Assembly (NCBI RefSeq): GCF_043945595.1 | Contig: NZ_JBIFNP010000001.1 | Coordinates: 620,001-684,000, forward strand | Source: Paenibacillus_S sp043945595 | GTDB lineage: Bacteria; Bacillota; Bacilli; Paenibacillales; NBRC-103111 | Direction of reading: 5' to 3' | DNA length: 64,000 bases | Part shown: one piece after another, positions 52,523 through 62,549 of the stretch | How the letters are laid out: each line of letters begins with the position of its first letter | Position numbering within the stretch: the first letter of the stretch is position 1 | Translations under genes and position numbers: made by a program | Notes under the pieces: generated by a model | Databases searched by the model: none | What the model was told of the DNA's origin: nothing | What the model saw: only the letters and a program-made list of their open reading frames with translations

Positions 52523-55337
52523 ATGAGAGAAACCCTGGAAAAAATTTACGTCGTGTTCAAAACTCATTTTGATATCGGCTTTACGGGCTTGGCTTCGGAG
52601 GTGGTTCAGCGCTACCGTACCGGCATGCTGAAGGATGTCATCGATATTTGCGATCAAACCTCCGCCAACGAAGAGCTTGAGAAGTATGTATGGACCATGT
52701 CGGCGTGGCCGCTGCTCCAATCGTTGGAGGGCAGCGAGCCTGGGGATCGGGACAAAGCGGCGGAGCTGGTGAATAACCGCCAATTGATCTGGCACAAGCT
52801 TCCCTATACGACGCACACCGAATTTTGCGGGCTGGAGGAATGGATCCGGGGCATGTACGTGTCCCGCGGACTGACCGAACGGTTCGGCTACGACCCGAAG
52901 GATGCGAAGATGACCGATGTGCCGGGGCATACGTGGGCCGTGCCGTCCCTGCTCAAAAAAGCGGGCGTGGACATTCTCCACCTCGGCTGCAATCCGGCCA
53001 CGACGCCGCCTGACGTCCCGCCCGTCTTCTACTGGGAAGTAACCGGACGGCGAGCGGCTGCTTACCTTTTACTCCAAAGGCTCCTACGGCACGGGCATTT
53101 TGCCGCCGGAAGGCTGGACGCATCGGGTATGGCTTGCCATGATTCAGACAAGCGATAATCATGGTCCGCACGATGCTTCGGTGATTCAGGAAATGAAGGC
53201 CTCGATCGAGGAGGCCGGTTTGTCGGCCGAGCTGCACATCGGCAGCCTGGGCGATTTCGCGGAGGATTTCCTGTCGCGGAATCCGGAGCTGCCTGTGATC
53301 CGCGGAGATATGGCCGACTCGTGGATTCACGGGGTCGGCACCGCACCGCGCGGGGTGTCCCGCGTCCGGGAGCTGCGGGGCCGGATCGCCGCAGCGGAGA
53401 GCGCGCTGGCGGTGAAGCAGTTCGCCGCCGGCGTGCAGGGCGCTTCCGGCGAAGCGGCTGCGGCTGCAGCCGGACTGGCTGCTGCGGCGAAGGCGCAGCT
53501 CGACGCGGCTTACGAGCAGACGCTGCTGTTCGGCGAGCATACGTGGGGCCTTGACTGCAAAACGTTCCTGTTCCCGAGAACGTACGACAAGCCATCGTTT
53601 CACCGTGACAAGGAGAGCGAGCGCTACCGGCTGATGGAGGCCTCCTGGCGGGAGCAGGAGGCCTATCTGGACCAGGCGGACAGCGCGCTGCGCCAAGCGG
53701 TGGAGGCGATGTCCGCAGCGACAGCGGCATCGCCAATGGTCGCGGTACCGGTAGCGGTAGCGGCCTCGATATCGCCATCGGCACCTGCATCGGCACCTGC
53801 ATCGGCCTCTGGTGAGCTGAGACGGCTGCGCGTATACAACGCGCTGGGCTGGCGGCGCGACGCCGAGACGCAGCTGACGGCGGAACAGCTCCCGGCGGCC
53901 GACGAGCTGCTCGTCGACCTGCAGACGGGAGAACCGGTTTCGCTGGTCCTGGCAGCGGACGGCAGCGGGGCTGCGGCACAGGTTAAGGGACTGCCTGCGC
54001 TGGGGTACAAGACGCTTGCCTATGTCAAGAAGCCGTCGCCTGCGGCTGTAGGACAGCCTATGGAGGGCGGCAGCGCGCTGGATGCGGCTTCGGATTCGGA
54101 CGGGCTTAAGGCGTATATGACCGAAACGGGTGCGGTGCTCGAGAACCGTTATCTGATCGTGAAGGTAAGCCGGTCCACCGGCTGGATCAGCAGCCTGTGG
54201 GATAAGAGGCTGCGCAAGGAGTGGATCGACCCGCAGGCGTCCGCGGGCTTCGGCCAATACGAGTACAACGTGTATTCCAGCCAGGAAATTACGCGCTATC
54301 TGAAAAAATACGCCTACCGCTTCTACGATTGGGGCGTGCACGATTTTGGCAAGACGAACTACCCGGAGGAGCAGCAGCGTGTATCTTACAGCACGCAGTT
54401 AACGGATTTGCAGCTGGTAAGGGACGGAGCGGCGGCAAGCATCCGCTGCACGGCGGCGGTTCCCGGCGTATCGGTGAAGGATTACGGCAATGCCCGGGAG
54501 ATTCAATGGCAGGTGACGCTGACCGAAGCCTCCCGTTATATCGATATGGAGTGGAAGCTTACTGGGAAGGAGGAGACTCCGAAGGCGGAATCGGGCCATA
54601 TCCTGTTCCCGTTGAAGCTGGAGCGTCCGCAATTCCGCATCAATAAGCTGGGAACGGTTATCGATCCGTGCACGGATCTTGTTCCTTCATCCAGCACGCT
54701 GGTCCACTGCTGCGAGCATTTCGTCGATATCACGAACGGCTTTGCCGGAATGGCGGTCATTCCGCTGGACTCGCCGCTGTTCTTTCTTGGAAAGAACGGC
54801 ATGTGGGATTTCGAGCCGGATTACAAGCCGGTCCGTCCGGAGATCAACTTCAATCTGTTCAACAATTGGTGGGGAACGAATTTTCCGCAGTGGATCGGGG
54901 GCGAGCTCCGCTACCGCTACCGGCTTGTCCCGCATGAGGGGGATTGGGTGCAGGGCGAGGTTTGGAAAACCGCGCTCGAAACGATGACCCCGCCGATCGG
55001 GATTCCGTCGGCAGCCGGGGAGCCGGCTGCGGAAGCGGCAGCTGGTGAAGCTGCTGTGGAGCTGCTTGTGCAGGAGCTGAGCGGCATGGCCGTCTCCTGC
55101 TTCAAGCCTGCCGAGGACGGGCAGGGCTTCATTTTGCGGCTGCGGGAATGCTTGGGTCAGAGCCGTGAGCTCAAGCTGATGCTTGACTCCAGAGTCAGGG
55201 AAGTCAGGTCCACTGATTTGCTGGAACGGGACATCGAGACGGTTCACCTGCAGCCGGCTCGGGAAGGGGAAGCGGGAGGCGCCATTAGCCTTAGCACCCG
55301 GCCGTTCGAGCTGCAAACGCTGCGTATATTAACCTAG
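52523..55337 (+). pseudogene. DUF5054 / GH38-like glycosidase, frameshifted
   Basis: The joined product is about 937 residues. It starts KIYVVFKTHFDIGFTGL, where HFDIGFT corresponds to the metal-binding H-x-D-x-G motif of family 38 alpha-mannosidases. KMTDVPGHTWAVPSLLKKAGVD and MADSWIHGVGTAPR follow in the first 300 residues, then a helical part, an Ala/Pro/Ser-rich linker (about 415-435) and a large C-terminal beta-sandwich domain. DUF5054 proteins are presumed glycosidases acting on unknown sugars. One extra G near 53045 shifts the frame; its removal joins WEVT to DGERLLTFYSKGSYGTG. ATG 52523 follows AAGGAGAT. No signal peptide, so it acts inside the cell on imported material. Confidence 0.8.
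53777..53812 (+). repeat. 12-bp tandem repeat coding an Ala/Ser/Pro linker
   Basis: ATCGGCACCTGC occurs twice in tandem (53777-53800), followed by the related ATCGGCCTCTGG, within a longer Ala/Val/Ser/Pro-rich coding stretch (about 53700-53815). Slipped-strand changes in copy number would keep the frame. Confidence 0.7.
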
Positions 55338-55549
55338 CGGACATAAGTAAGGTAAGGTGACAGAACAGTCATAACAATTGATGGTTAAGAAATAGCCGCA
55401 GGTCATTCCGGCTGCATGGGCATAAGCCTCAAGCTTATTCGTTTTGGAAGGATGGATCGTGCCTGAATTCGGGCGGATAAGCTTAGGCGGCCGACGGCAG
55501 CCTTTATATCTGGGGTATTTCTGATGCCGGGGAAGGGGCCAGCAGAACG

Positions 55550-56445
55550 ATGGGAAAGATGAACGTCAAGTATGGCATTTCCGCTATTAACTGGGTGAAT
55601 GAAGATATCAAGGAGTATGGGGACCACTATACGGCGGAGCAGGTGCTGGAAGAGATGGCTTCCCTCGGCTACGAGGGAACGGAATTCAGCCGTACATTTC
55701 CGCGCGACACGGCGGCGCTGGAGAAGCTGATGGGAGCTTATGGCATGGAGCTTACCTCCCAATGGAAGTCCGTTCGCTTTGCCGATCCGTCGCTTCGTAC
55801 GGAGGAGATGGCGGCTTTCCGCGCGCATGCGGATTTCCTGAAGGCGATGGGCTGCCGCTATGTGGTAACCTGCGAGGCGGGGAATACGGTTGAGCATCCG
55901 GCGGACGATACGGTCGAGGTTATCCCTCTATCCGATGCGCAATGGCAGCATCTTGTGGACGGTTTGCACGAAGCGGGCCGTTACTGCCAAGAGAACGGAA
56001 TGCAGATGGTGTATCATTTTCACGGGGAGAGCGTCGTGGAGAGCAGGGAGGAGATTGCCAGGCTGATGGCATCGACGAACCGGAGCTTGTCCACATGCTG
56101 TACGATTCAGGCCACGCCTACTACGGCGGAAGCGATCCGCTGCAGCTGCTGAACGACTACTACGACCGCATCCGCTACATTCACCTGAAGGATGTCCGGG
56201 ACGATGTGCTTCAGCGGAAACGGCAATCCGGTGTCCGGTTTCGCACGGCGGTCAGGGAAGGGATCTTTACCGTTCCGGGCGACGGCTGTATCGATTTCCG
56301 GCCGATCATGGAACAGCTATCACACCGGGGCTACGAAGGCTGGATTATCGTGGAGGCGGAGCAAAACCCTGACGATGCAGCCCCCATGAAATATGCACGT
56401 CAAGCCAAGGCTTATCTGGAACAGCTGGCAGCGGATTTAGCTTAA
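55550..56445 (+). pseudogene. Second IolE-like sugar isomerase/dehydratase, frameshifted
   Basis: The joined product is about 298 residues, the length of IolE. It parallels the IolE at 14778 throughout: YGISAINWVNEDIKEYG, TEFSRTFPRD, SQWKSVRFADP, YHFHGESVVE, YDSGHAYYGGSDP, YIHLKDVRDDV and VPGDGCIDF. It is thus an AP_endonuc_2-fold inosose-dehydratase-like enzyme. The frame is lost near 56077, where one G is missing (ACGAAC for ACGGAAC), giving LMASTEPELVHMLYDSG once restored. ATG 55550 follows AAGGGG. It ends the LacI-controlled cluster, 212 bases after the DUF5054 gene; that gap contains an inverted repeat (CCTCAAGCTTAT against ATAAGCTTAGG). Its presence ties this cluster to inositol-like substrates. 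Confidence 0.85.
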
Positions 56446-56468
56446 GCCGGGGCGAATCATGCGGTCAG

Positions 56469-56571
56469 GTTAAGCGCTTATTTTTTTATGTGAAATTCCT
56501 TCGGAGAGGCAATCATAGTTTGGACTAACCGAGCATAGGTTAAATTAAAATCCTGGATTAACCGCTTAACC
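56469..56571. promoter_or_regulatory. Operators matching those of the iol operon, upstream of the importer cluster
   Basis: GTTAAGCGCTTATT (56469-56482) matches 12 of 14 bases of the first iol operator, and GGATTAACCGCTTAACC (56555-56571) shares the 14 bases GATTAACCGCTTAA with the complement of the second iol operator. Two matching sites in the same two flavours are unlikely by chance and suggest control by the iol LacI regulator. I could not assign -35/-10 boxes confidently in between. Confidence 0.65.
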
Positions 56572-56622
56572 GAATCGTGTTGAAGCCGGGTGAATCCATC
56601 CCGTAGAAAGGAGTGATTGCCG

Positions 56623-57447
56623 ATGATGTGGTATTTCAAAGCGCTGGGCAAACGCAAAATCATTGAATTCATACTTCTGGTCATCTTCGCCGTTTTCTTC
56701 ATGGGTCCTTTAATGAATCTTATTTTGTTAGCGTTTACAGGAAAGTGGCAGTACCCTGCGGCGCTGCCCCAATCCTGGTCGCTGGACTGGTGGAAATTCG
56801 TTCTCGCGAAGGATGAAGTCGTCAAATCGATCGGGTTGTCCTTCCTGATTGCCGCCGTCGTCACTGCGCTGTCCATCTTAATTTGTATTCCGGCTGCCTA
56901 TGCGTTCGCTCGAATCCGCTTCCCGCTCAGCCGGATGTTCCTGTTCTCCTTCCTGCTTACGCACGCGTTTCCGAAGATGGGCCTATACGTATCCATCGCC
57001 GTCTTGTTTTACAAGCTGGGGCTGATGAATACTTTTGCCGGCGTCGTGCTCATTCACATTGTGAACACTTTGATGTTTATGACCTGGATTCCGTCATCCG
57101 CTTTCCGTAATGTGCATCAGGCGCAGGAGGAGTCGGCCAGGGATGTCGGCGCCAGCCCGTTTCGGGTGTTCTGGCACATCACCTTTCCGATGGCGCTTCC
57201 GGGAATTACGGTCGCTTCGATCTTTACGTTTCTTAATTCGCTGGACGAAGCGCAGGGGACGTATTTGGTCGGCATCCCGGATTTCCGTACCATGCCTGTC
57301 GTCATGTACTCGATTATTTCGGATTATCCGAGCACGGCCGGTGCCGTATTTTCCATCATATTGACCCTGCCGACGATTGTTCTTTTGCTTGCTGCGCAGC
57401 GGTTTGTGACAGCCGACGTGATGTCGAGCGGCTTTCAAATGAAATAA
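56623..57447 (+). CDS. ABC permease (PotC/UgpE-like)
   Basis: This protein of about 274 residues has six membrane segments. It starts FKALGKRKIIEFILLVIFAVFFMGPLMNLILLAF, and the EAA loop reads QEESARDVGASPFRVFWHITFPMALPG. It belongs to the binding-protein-dependent inner-membrane component family nearest to spermidine/glycerol-phosphate/iron-type systems. ATG 56623 follows AAAGGAGTG; an upstream TTG at 56617 and an ATG at 56626 are alternatives. It is the first gene of the operon carrying the iol-type operators. Confidence 0.85.
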   Translation: MMWYFKALGKRKIIEFILLVIFAVFFMGPLMNLILLAFTGKWQYPAALPQSWSLDWWKFVLAKDEVVKSIGLSFLIAAVVTALSILICIPAAYAFARIRFPLSRMFLFSFLLTHAFPKMGLYVSIAVLFYKLGLMNTFAGVVLIHIVNTLMFMTWIPSSAFRNVHQAQEESARDVGASPFRVFWHITFPMALPGITVASIFTFLNSLDEAQGTYLVGIPDFRTMPVVMYSIISDYPSTAGAVFSIILTLPTIVLLLAAQRFVTADVMSSGFQMK

Positions 57448-57499
57448 CGCAGGAGCGTTCAACGCAAGCTGCGACATTTTCCCAAAGGAGCCTAGCCTT

Positions 57500-58531
57500 A
57501 TGAACCAGCTATCGATTCGAAGCTTGACCAAGCGTTATAAGACGGGAGAAGGGGTTACCGACATCAGCATCGACGTGAAAAAGGGGGAGCTCGTGACGCT
57601 GCTCGGGCCGTCCGGCTGCGGCAAAACAACCGTGCTGAGAAGCATCGGAGGATTCCTCGAGCCGGATTCGGGCGACATCTTCATTGAAGGCAAAAGCGTG
57701 CTGAAGCTTCCTCCGGAGAAACGGCCGACGGGCATGGTGTTCCAGGGCTACAATCTGTGGCCGCATATGAATGTGTATAACAACCTTGCTTTCGGCCTGA
57801 AGCTTCGCAAGAAGAGCAAAAGCGAGATTGCCGCAGCCGTGAAGCGGGTGCTGGAGCTGGTTCGGCTCCCCGGCGCGGAGCAGAAATTTCCCGGCCAGCT
57901 GTCCGGCGGGCAGCAGCAGCGGATTGCCGTGGCGCGCGCTTTTCTTCTGGAGCCGGCCGTGCTGCTGCTCGATGAGCCGTTCTCTGCGCTCGATGCGAAG
58001 CTTCGCCACGAGCTGCGCGAAGAGCTGCGGGACATTCAGGCCAGCACCGGGCTGACGATGGTTTTTGTCACCCACGATCAGGAGGAGGCGCTTTCCATCT
58101 CGGATCATATCGTCGTAATGAACGGCGGGCAGATCGAACAGATGGCTACGCCGCAGGAAATTTACGATTATCCGAGCAGCCTGTTCGTAGCGCAGTTTAT
58201 AGGCAAAATGAATTTCGTGAAAGGGGTGGCGGACGGCGGCAGAGTACATATGGGCGGATTGGCATTCGACAATACGAAAGGGCTTCAAGGGGAAGTGACG
58301 GTAGCGGTAAGGCCGGAGGATATTTCCGTGATAATCGGGGATCAAGCGGGAGACGGCATGGCGGGAACTATACATCAGGTGATGATCCTGGGTCACTATG
58401 CGGAAATTTCGCTGGAGACGGCCTGCGGACCGTTGAAGGCCTTTTTGCCGAGAGATCAGGTTAGGGACATGTACGCGGGACTGCATGTACAGGTGAAGTG
58501 CGCCAAGGTGTTGTGTTATCCGTCCGCTTAG
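57500..58531 (+). CDS. ABC transporter ATP-binding protein with TOBE domain
   Basis: This 343-residue ATPase powers the adjacent permeases. It has Walker A GPSGCGKTT (about 36), Q-loop VFQGYNLWPHM, signature LSGGQQQR (about 133), Walker B LLLDEPFSALD and the switch histidine in VTHDQEE; the C-terminal 100 residues form an OB-type TOBE domain (VAVRPEDISV). The domain order fits the PotA/UgpC/AfuC group. ATG 57500 follows AAAGGAGCC, 52 bases after the permease. It could also serve the permeases at 48485 and 49377, which have no ATPase of their own. Confidence 0.95.
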   Translation: MNQLSIRSLTKRYKTGEGVTDISIDVKKGELVTLLGPSGCGKTTVLRSIGGFLEPDSGDIFIEGKSVLKLPPEKRPTGMVFQGYNLWPHMNVYNNLAFGLKLRKKSKSEIAAAVKRVLELVRLPGAEQKFPGQLSGGQQQRIAVARAFLLEPAVLLLDEPFSALDAKLRHELREELRDIQASTGLTMVFVTHDQEEALSISDHIVVMNGGQIEQMATPQEIYDYPSSLFVAQFIGKMNFVKGVADGGRVHMGGLAFDNTKGLQGEVTVAVRPEDISVIIGDQAGDGMAGTIHQVMILGHYAEISLETACGPLKAFLPRDQVRDMYAGLHVQVKCAKVLCYPSA

Positions 58532-58569
58532 GAGCGTACGGCATTTCGGTTCCCAAGGAGGGGCGTTCC

Positions 58570-59731
58570 ATGAGTTCATCGCGCAATAAGAAAAGATTGA
58601 GTGTGGCACTGGCTTCCGTGCTGGCATTATCCGCTTTGGCAGGCTGCAGCAGCGCAAGCCAGCCGACGTCAGGCGGGGCAGGAACGGCAGGGACAGGCAA
58701 GGATGAATTTTCGTTTTACTTCACCGGTTCCTTGAACGTCAAAGAGTTGTGGGAAACATTGGTCCCGACATTCGAGAAGCAGAATCCGAACATCAAAGTG
58801 AAGCTGGTTCATATCGAGTCCGGAGCCGGCGGACAGTCTACGCTGGACCGTCTGATTGCTGCGAAGCAGGCGGGGCAGAAATCCGGCAATATCGATCTGT
58901 ACGAAGCTGGACTAAGCGATGTGACCAAAGGGATCAAGGAGGATCTGTGGGGAGCGGTCGAAACCCAGAAGATTCCGAATTTGGCCAAAGTCGACGACGG
59001 CTTCCTGAAGGATTTGAAAAATATGGCCATCCCTTACCGGGCTTCGGCCGTCATTCTTGCTTACAACAGCGCTAAGGTGAAAACGCCCCCCAAAACGGCC
59101 AACGAGCTGTATGACTGGATTCGCAATAACCCGGGGCGGTTCGCGTACAATGATCCGTCCACAGGCGGCGCGGGCGATTCGTTCGTCCAGACGGCGATCT
59201 ACAATTTCCTGCCGCCCGAGGCGATGCGCAATTCCGATCCGGGCATGATGAGCCAATGGGATAAGGGCTTTGCCCTGCTTAAGGAATTAAAGCCGTTTAT
59301 GTACCAGAAGGGCGTGTTCCCGAAGAAAAACCAGGGGACGCTCGATCTGCTGGCCAACGGCGAAGTCGATATGATTCCGGCCTGGTCCGACATGACGCTT
59401 GAACAGCTGAACAAGAAGCTGCTGCCCGATACGGTCAAAATGACGCAGATCGATCCCGCCTTCACCGGCGGTCTCGACCTATTTGATGGTGCCTAAGCTG
59501 ACCGAGCATGCCGATTCCGTCAACAAGTTCCTCGACTTCGTGCTGTCGCCGGAGGCGCAGACGGTCATTGTCAAGAAGATGTTCGGCTACCCCGGCATCA
59601 AATGGTCGGAAATGCCGCAGGAGCTGCGGGATCAATTCAAGGATGTCGCCGGAGGCTACCGCCAGTTTAACCTGGGCGATCTCGGCAAGGAGATTCAGAA
59701 ACGCTGGCAGAGAGAAGTTGCGGGCGAATGA
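58570..59731 (+). pseudogene. Extracellular solute-binding lipoprotein (family 1/PotD-like), frameshifted
   Basis: The joined product is about 386 residues. A lipoprotein signal ends in ALAGC (Cys26). The binding fold follows with FSFYFTGSLNVKELWETLVPTFEKQNPNIKVKLVHI near the start, PYRASAVILAYNSAKVKTPP, and TGGSTYLMVPKL in the C-terminal half. The frame changes near 59472, where one extra T interrupts GGSTYL. It resembles the ABC binding proteins that partner PotA-like ATPases. ATG 58570 follows AAGGAGGGG. The last codon overlaps the next permease by ATGA. Confidence 0.85.
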
Positions 59732-60564
59732 CGAAAACGAAGCAAAGTCTGCTGGGGCTGCTGCTGGTCCTTCCGTCGTTTCTCGTGCTGACCTTTGTCG
59801 TCATCGTGCCGATTGTGCTTGCGATCAACGAGAGCTTCCGTAATGAGGCGGGACAGTATAGTCTGGAGCATTACATCTATCTGTTTACGGATAAAGTCAG
59901 CGTGGGCAATATTATTTTTACGATAAAAATCACGCTCATTTCGGTCATGCTGTCGCTGCTGATCTCTTACATCATGGCGGTGTATCTCCGCTTCAGCAGC
60001 GGCGTTATCGTCAAATGGATCCAGAAGCTGTACATGATTCCGATGTTCATTCCTTCCGTTATCGCGTCTTACGGGATTATCAATATGTACGGGAATCACG
60101 GATGGTTGTCGAGAATCCTGCTGCTGTTTGGAAGCGAAGCGCTGCCAAAAATTATTTTTGATTACAAAGGCTTGATTCTGGCGAATCTGTGGTTCAACAT
60201 CCCGTTCACCACGATGCTGCTCAGCTCGGCGCTCGCCGGAATTCCGGATGCAGTCATTGAAAGCGCCAAGGATGTGGGCGCCAGCCGGGTTCAGCTGTTC
60301 CTGAAGTTTATCGTGCCCTTGTCGTACCGGACGATGCTTGTGGCCGTCACCTTTATTTTTATGGGCATCATCGGCGGGTTTACCGCCCCGTATCTGATCG
60401 GGCCGAATTCCCCTCAAGTGCTGGGCGTGGCGATGCAGCAAATTTTTTCCGTATACCAGGAGACGCAGCTGGCGAGCGCCAATGCGGTGTTTATGTTCGT
60501 ACTCTGCTCGCTGATGGGTTACTTCTATATCCGCACGATGATCAAAGACGACAAGTCTCATTAA
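59728..60564 (+). CDS. ABC permease (PotB/UgpA-like)
   Basis: This 278-residue protein with six membrane segments is the second permease of the importer. It starts SLLGLLLVLPSFLVLTFVVIVPIVLAINESF, and the EAA loop reads IESAKDVGASRVQLFLKFIVPLSY. The ATG overlaps the stop of the binding-protein gene (ATGA), indicating translational coupling; that tight junction also argues the upstream gene was functional until recently, or still is. With 56623, 57500 and 58570 it makes a complete importer. Confidence 0.9.
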   Translation: MTKTKQSLLGLLLVLPSFLVLTFVVIVPIVLAINESFRNEAGQYSLEHYIYLFTDKVSVGNIIFTIKITLISVMLSLLISYIMAVYLRFSSGVIVKWIQKLYMIPMFIPSVIASYGIINMYGNHGWLSRILLLFGSEALPKIIFDYKGLILANLWFNIPFTTMLLSSALAGIPDAVIESAKDVGASRVQLFLKFIVPLSYRTMLVAVTFIFMGIIGGFTAPYLIGPNSPQVLGVAMQQIFSVYQETQLASANAVFMFVLCSLMGYFYIRTMIKDDKSH

Positions 60565-60738
60565 AGCGGTTGCCTCTTTCTCTTAACAGGGAAAGGGGCA
60601 TTTACCGTATTTACCAATAAAAAAACGCTTGGCGCTGCAGCATTGCGGGCTGGGAGGCGCACAGGCCGGAGAGTCCGATTTCACCTCGCCGGAGGGAAAG
60701 TCGGAGTCATCCATCGACTTAAATGAGGAGGAAGAAAA

Positions 60739-62088
60739 ATGAAGAAGCAGATAGCGGCATCCGGGGAGCTGCAGTGGACGGAAATTCACGCCGGGACGGA
60801 TTACGAGTTTGTATTTGAGCTGGAGCAGGACGGCTTCGTGGAGCTGGAGCTGCTCGCCAAGTCGGACAGCCATTGGACGCTGCCGGGCAGCGAAGCGTCG
60901 GTGCTGCGCATGGAGCTGAACGGGGAGTATAACCAGGACTGCGTTCTGTTTTACGGCAGCCGGCCGTTAAGCTATACTCGGCTGCTCGGATACCATCCGG
61001 CGGGAGAATACAGCCTGAGGCTGTCCTTCAATGCGGAAATCTCGTCTCCGAAGGTGCAGCGCGCTTGGATTCAGGAGATCAAGCTGGGGGTTGTCACAGC
61101 AGCATCGGAGCTGTTCGAGGTGTATAAGCATACACCCGTTTTATATGGGCGCAGCTTGTATCATCCATACGACAACCGGGACACGGATACGCCGATGCTG
61201 ATGTTTTATTGGACGGAGTCAGTAGGGAGCGGCAGGGCGATTGAGTACCAGATCATGTTCTCCCACGAGGATGAAGGGACGCCGACACCGTTATTAATGA
61301 GCAAGTGGGGAAGAACGACAGACATTGAATGGGTGTACAGGGTGGTGCTGGACGAAGCGGGGGAAGTACAGAGCGCGACCTTTCAGGGACCGCACCATAT
61401 TACGACGTCGTTTGAGGGCGGCAGCGCATTGGGCGGGCATCCCGTGCTGCAAGTGGCAACCGCTAACGGGATGGTGGATCAGCAGATCACCTCGGCGTAC
61501 CGCTTTTTGTTTCCCCCTGCTTATGAATGGAAGCCGGCAGTGGAGCCGAGAGAGCGGGTGATGGATGCGTTCCCGTTCACCTATCAGGTGACTGCATGGG
61601 AAATGCTGCGCCAGCATCCGGCGGAGCGGCCGGTGCTCGCGAACTCGTTTCGGTTGGGCGACCTTCGTCACTATTTGTATGTGCAGACGGCGAAAGTAAC
61701 GGCCCGTCCCGAGGTTAAAACGTCCATCGACATTCAGGTCAAATTGACGGGCGTTAACGGATGGTTTTCGGGAAGCTTCGGCGATCTTCGTCACGGCAAT
61801 TTCCGCTGCGCTTATGACGGTCCATATTTTCAATTCTCCACGACCGTGAAGCTGCCGAAGGGAACGGGACTGGCCCATATCGAAGAGATCTGCGCGGTTT
61901 GGCTGCCGGGCGGGGAAGCTTCGGTGGAGGTGCCGGAGTTTAAGGCGTTTTTCCTGGACGAGGAATACAAGCCCATGGAGCCGATTCGCAGCAGTGTTTC
62001 CGTGACAGTGACGGAAGAACAGCCTAGGCAAACGCTGTGGAGGGCAGCGCGGTCTGAGCTTCAAAAGGAAGCGGGGGCCGAAGCATGA
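60739..62088 (+). CDS. Protein of unknown function in the importer/PHP cluster
   Basis: This 449-residue protein has no signal peptide or membrane segment and appears beta-rich. Residues 1-115 look like a jelly-roll (EFVFELEQDGFVELELLAKSD...YSLRLSFNAEI). The middle (about 135-260) contains acidic/histidine-rich conserved-looking stretches: SLYHPYDNRDTDTPMLMFY, FSHEDEGTPTPLLMSKWG, TTDIEWVYRV, GPHHITT and HPVLQVATANG, which could form a metal or sugar site. I do not recognise the family. ATG 60739 follows GGAGGAAG. The stop codon overlaps the next start (ATGA), so it is co-translated with 62085. A carbohydrate-related role is inferred from context only. Confidence 0.65.
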   Translation: MKKQIAASGELQWTEIHAGTDYEFVFELEQDGFVELELLAKSDSHWTLPGSEASVLRMELNGEYNQDCVLFYGSRPLSYTRLLGYHPAGEYSLRLSFNAEISSPKVQRAWIQEIKLGVVTAASELFEVYKHTPVLYGRSLYHPYDNRDTDTPMLMFYWTESVGSGRAIEYQIMFSHEDEGTPTPLLMSKWGRTTDIEWVYRVVLDEAGEVQSATFQGPHHITTSFEGGSALGGHPVLQVATANGMVDQQITSAYRFLFPPAYEWKPAVEPRERVMDAFPFTYQVTAWEMLRQHPAERPVLANSFRLGDLRHYLYVQTAKVTARPEVKTSIDIQVKLTGVNGWFSGSFGDLRHGNFRCAYDGPYFQFSTTVKLPKGTGLAHIEEICAVWLPGGEASVEVPEFKAFFLDEEYKPMEPIRSSVSVTVTEEQPRQTLWRAARSELQKEAGAEA

Positions 62089-62549
62089 AGATACTGTTGA
62101 ATGCCGAAGGCATCGTAACGCCCGCCGCTTCCAAGAGCCACATCACCTATACCGTACATCTGCAAAGGGATTGCCAGGAGCTGCATGTGGAATTCGCCTA
62201 CGAGCCTAAAAAGCTTGAGGACGAAGCGCAGTCGAAGGCGCTTATTGAAGAAGGGCTCCGGCAGTATATAGAAGCGGAGCATCTCCAGGCTTATGCAGAG
62301 AACTGGAGGTCTTATCTGCCGCTGCAAAATTTGCTGACCCTGTCGCTGGATGATGAAACCGGGTTTCGCGGCGCGGGACATCGGCACGATCCGGTACAGC
62401 GTCTGGTCGTGGATGCCGACAAGGCTTCGCCGGGATTGATCCCCGGCGTATTTCCCCGGGGACAGCTTCGCATTACGATAAGCCTGCACTGTGTCGTGAC
62501 CGAGCAGTGCAGGTACAAGCTGCATGTATGGGAAGGAGAGGGTGCATGA
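62085..62549 (+). CDS. Small beta-rich protein, probable N-terminal partner of the PHP protein
   Basis: This 154-residue protein of unknown family overlaps both neighbours by ATGA. Its pattern (ITYTVHLQRDCQELHVEFAYEP..., SPGLIPGVFPRGQLRITISLHCVVTEQCRYKLHVW) parallels the N-terminal domain of the PHP protein at 50295 (YIEVPFDMPDQVEEVHVTYRV..., YIPGELTPGKWAVLHNAYKVPQEGCEVTVTVEF). So it looks like that N-terminal beta-sandwich encoded as a separate gene, next to a PHP protein that lacks it. It is probably cytoplasmic and may pair with the PHP protein. Confidence 0.65.
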   Translation: MKILLNAEGIVTPAASKSHITYTVHLQRDCQELHVEFAYEPKKLEDEAQSKALIEEGLRQYIEAEHLQAYAENWRSYLPLQNLLTLSLDDETGFRGAGHRHDPVQRLVVDADKASPGLIPGVFPRGQLRITISLHCVVTEQCRYKLHVWEGEGA

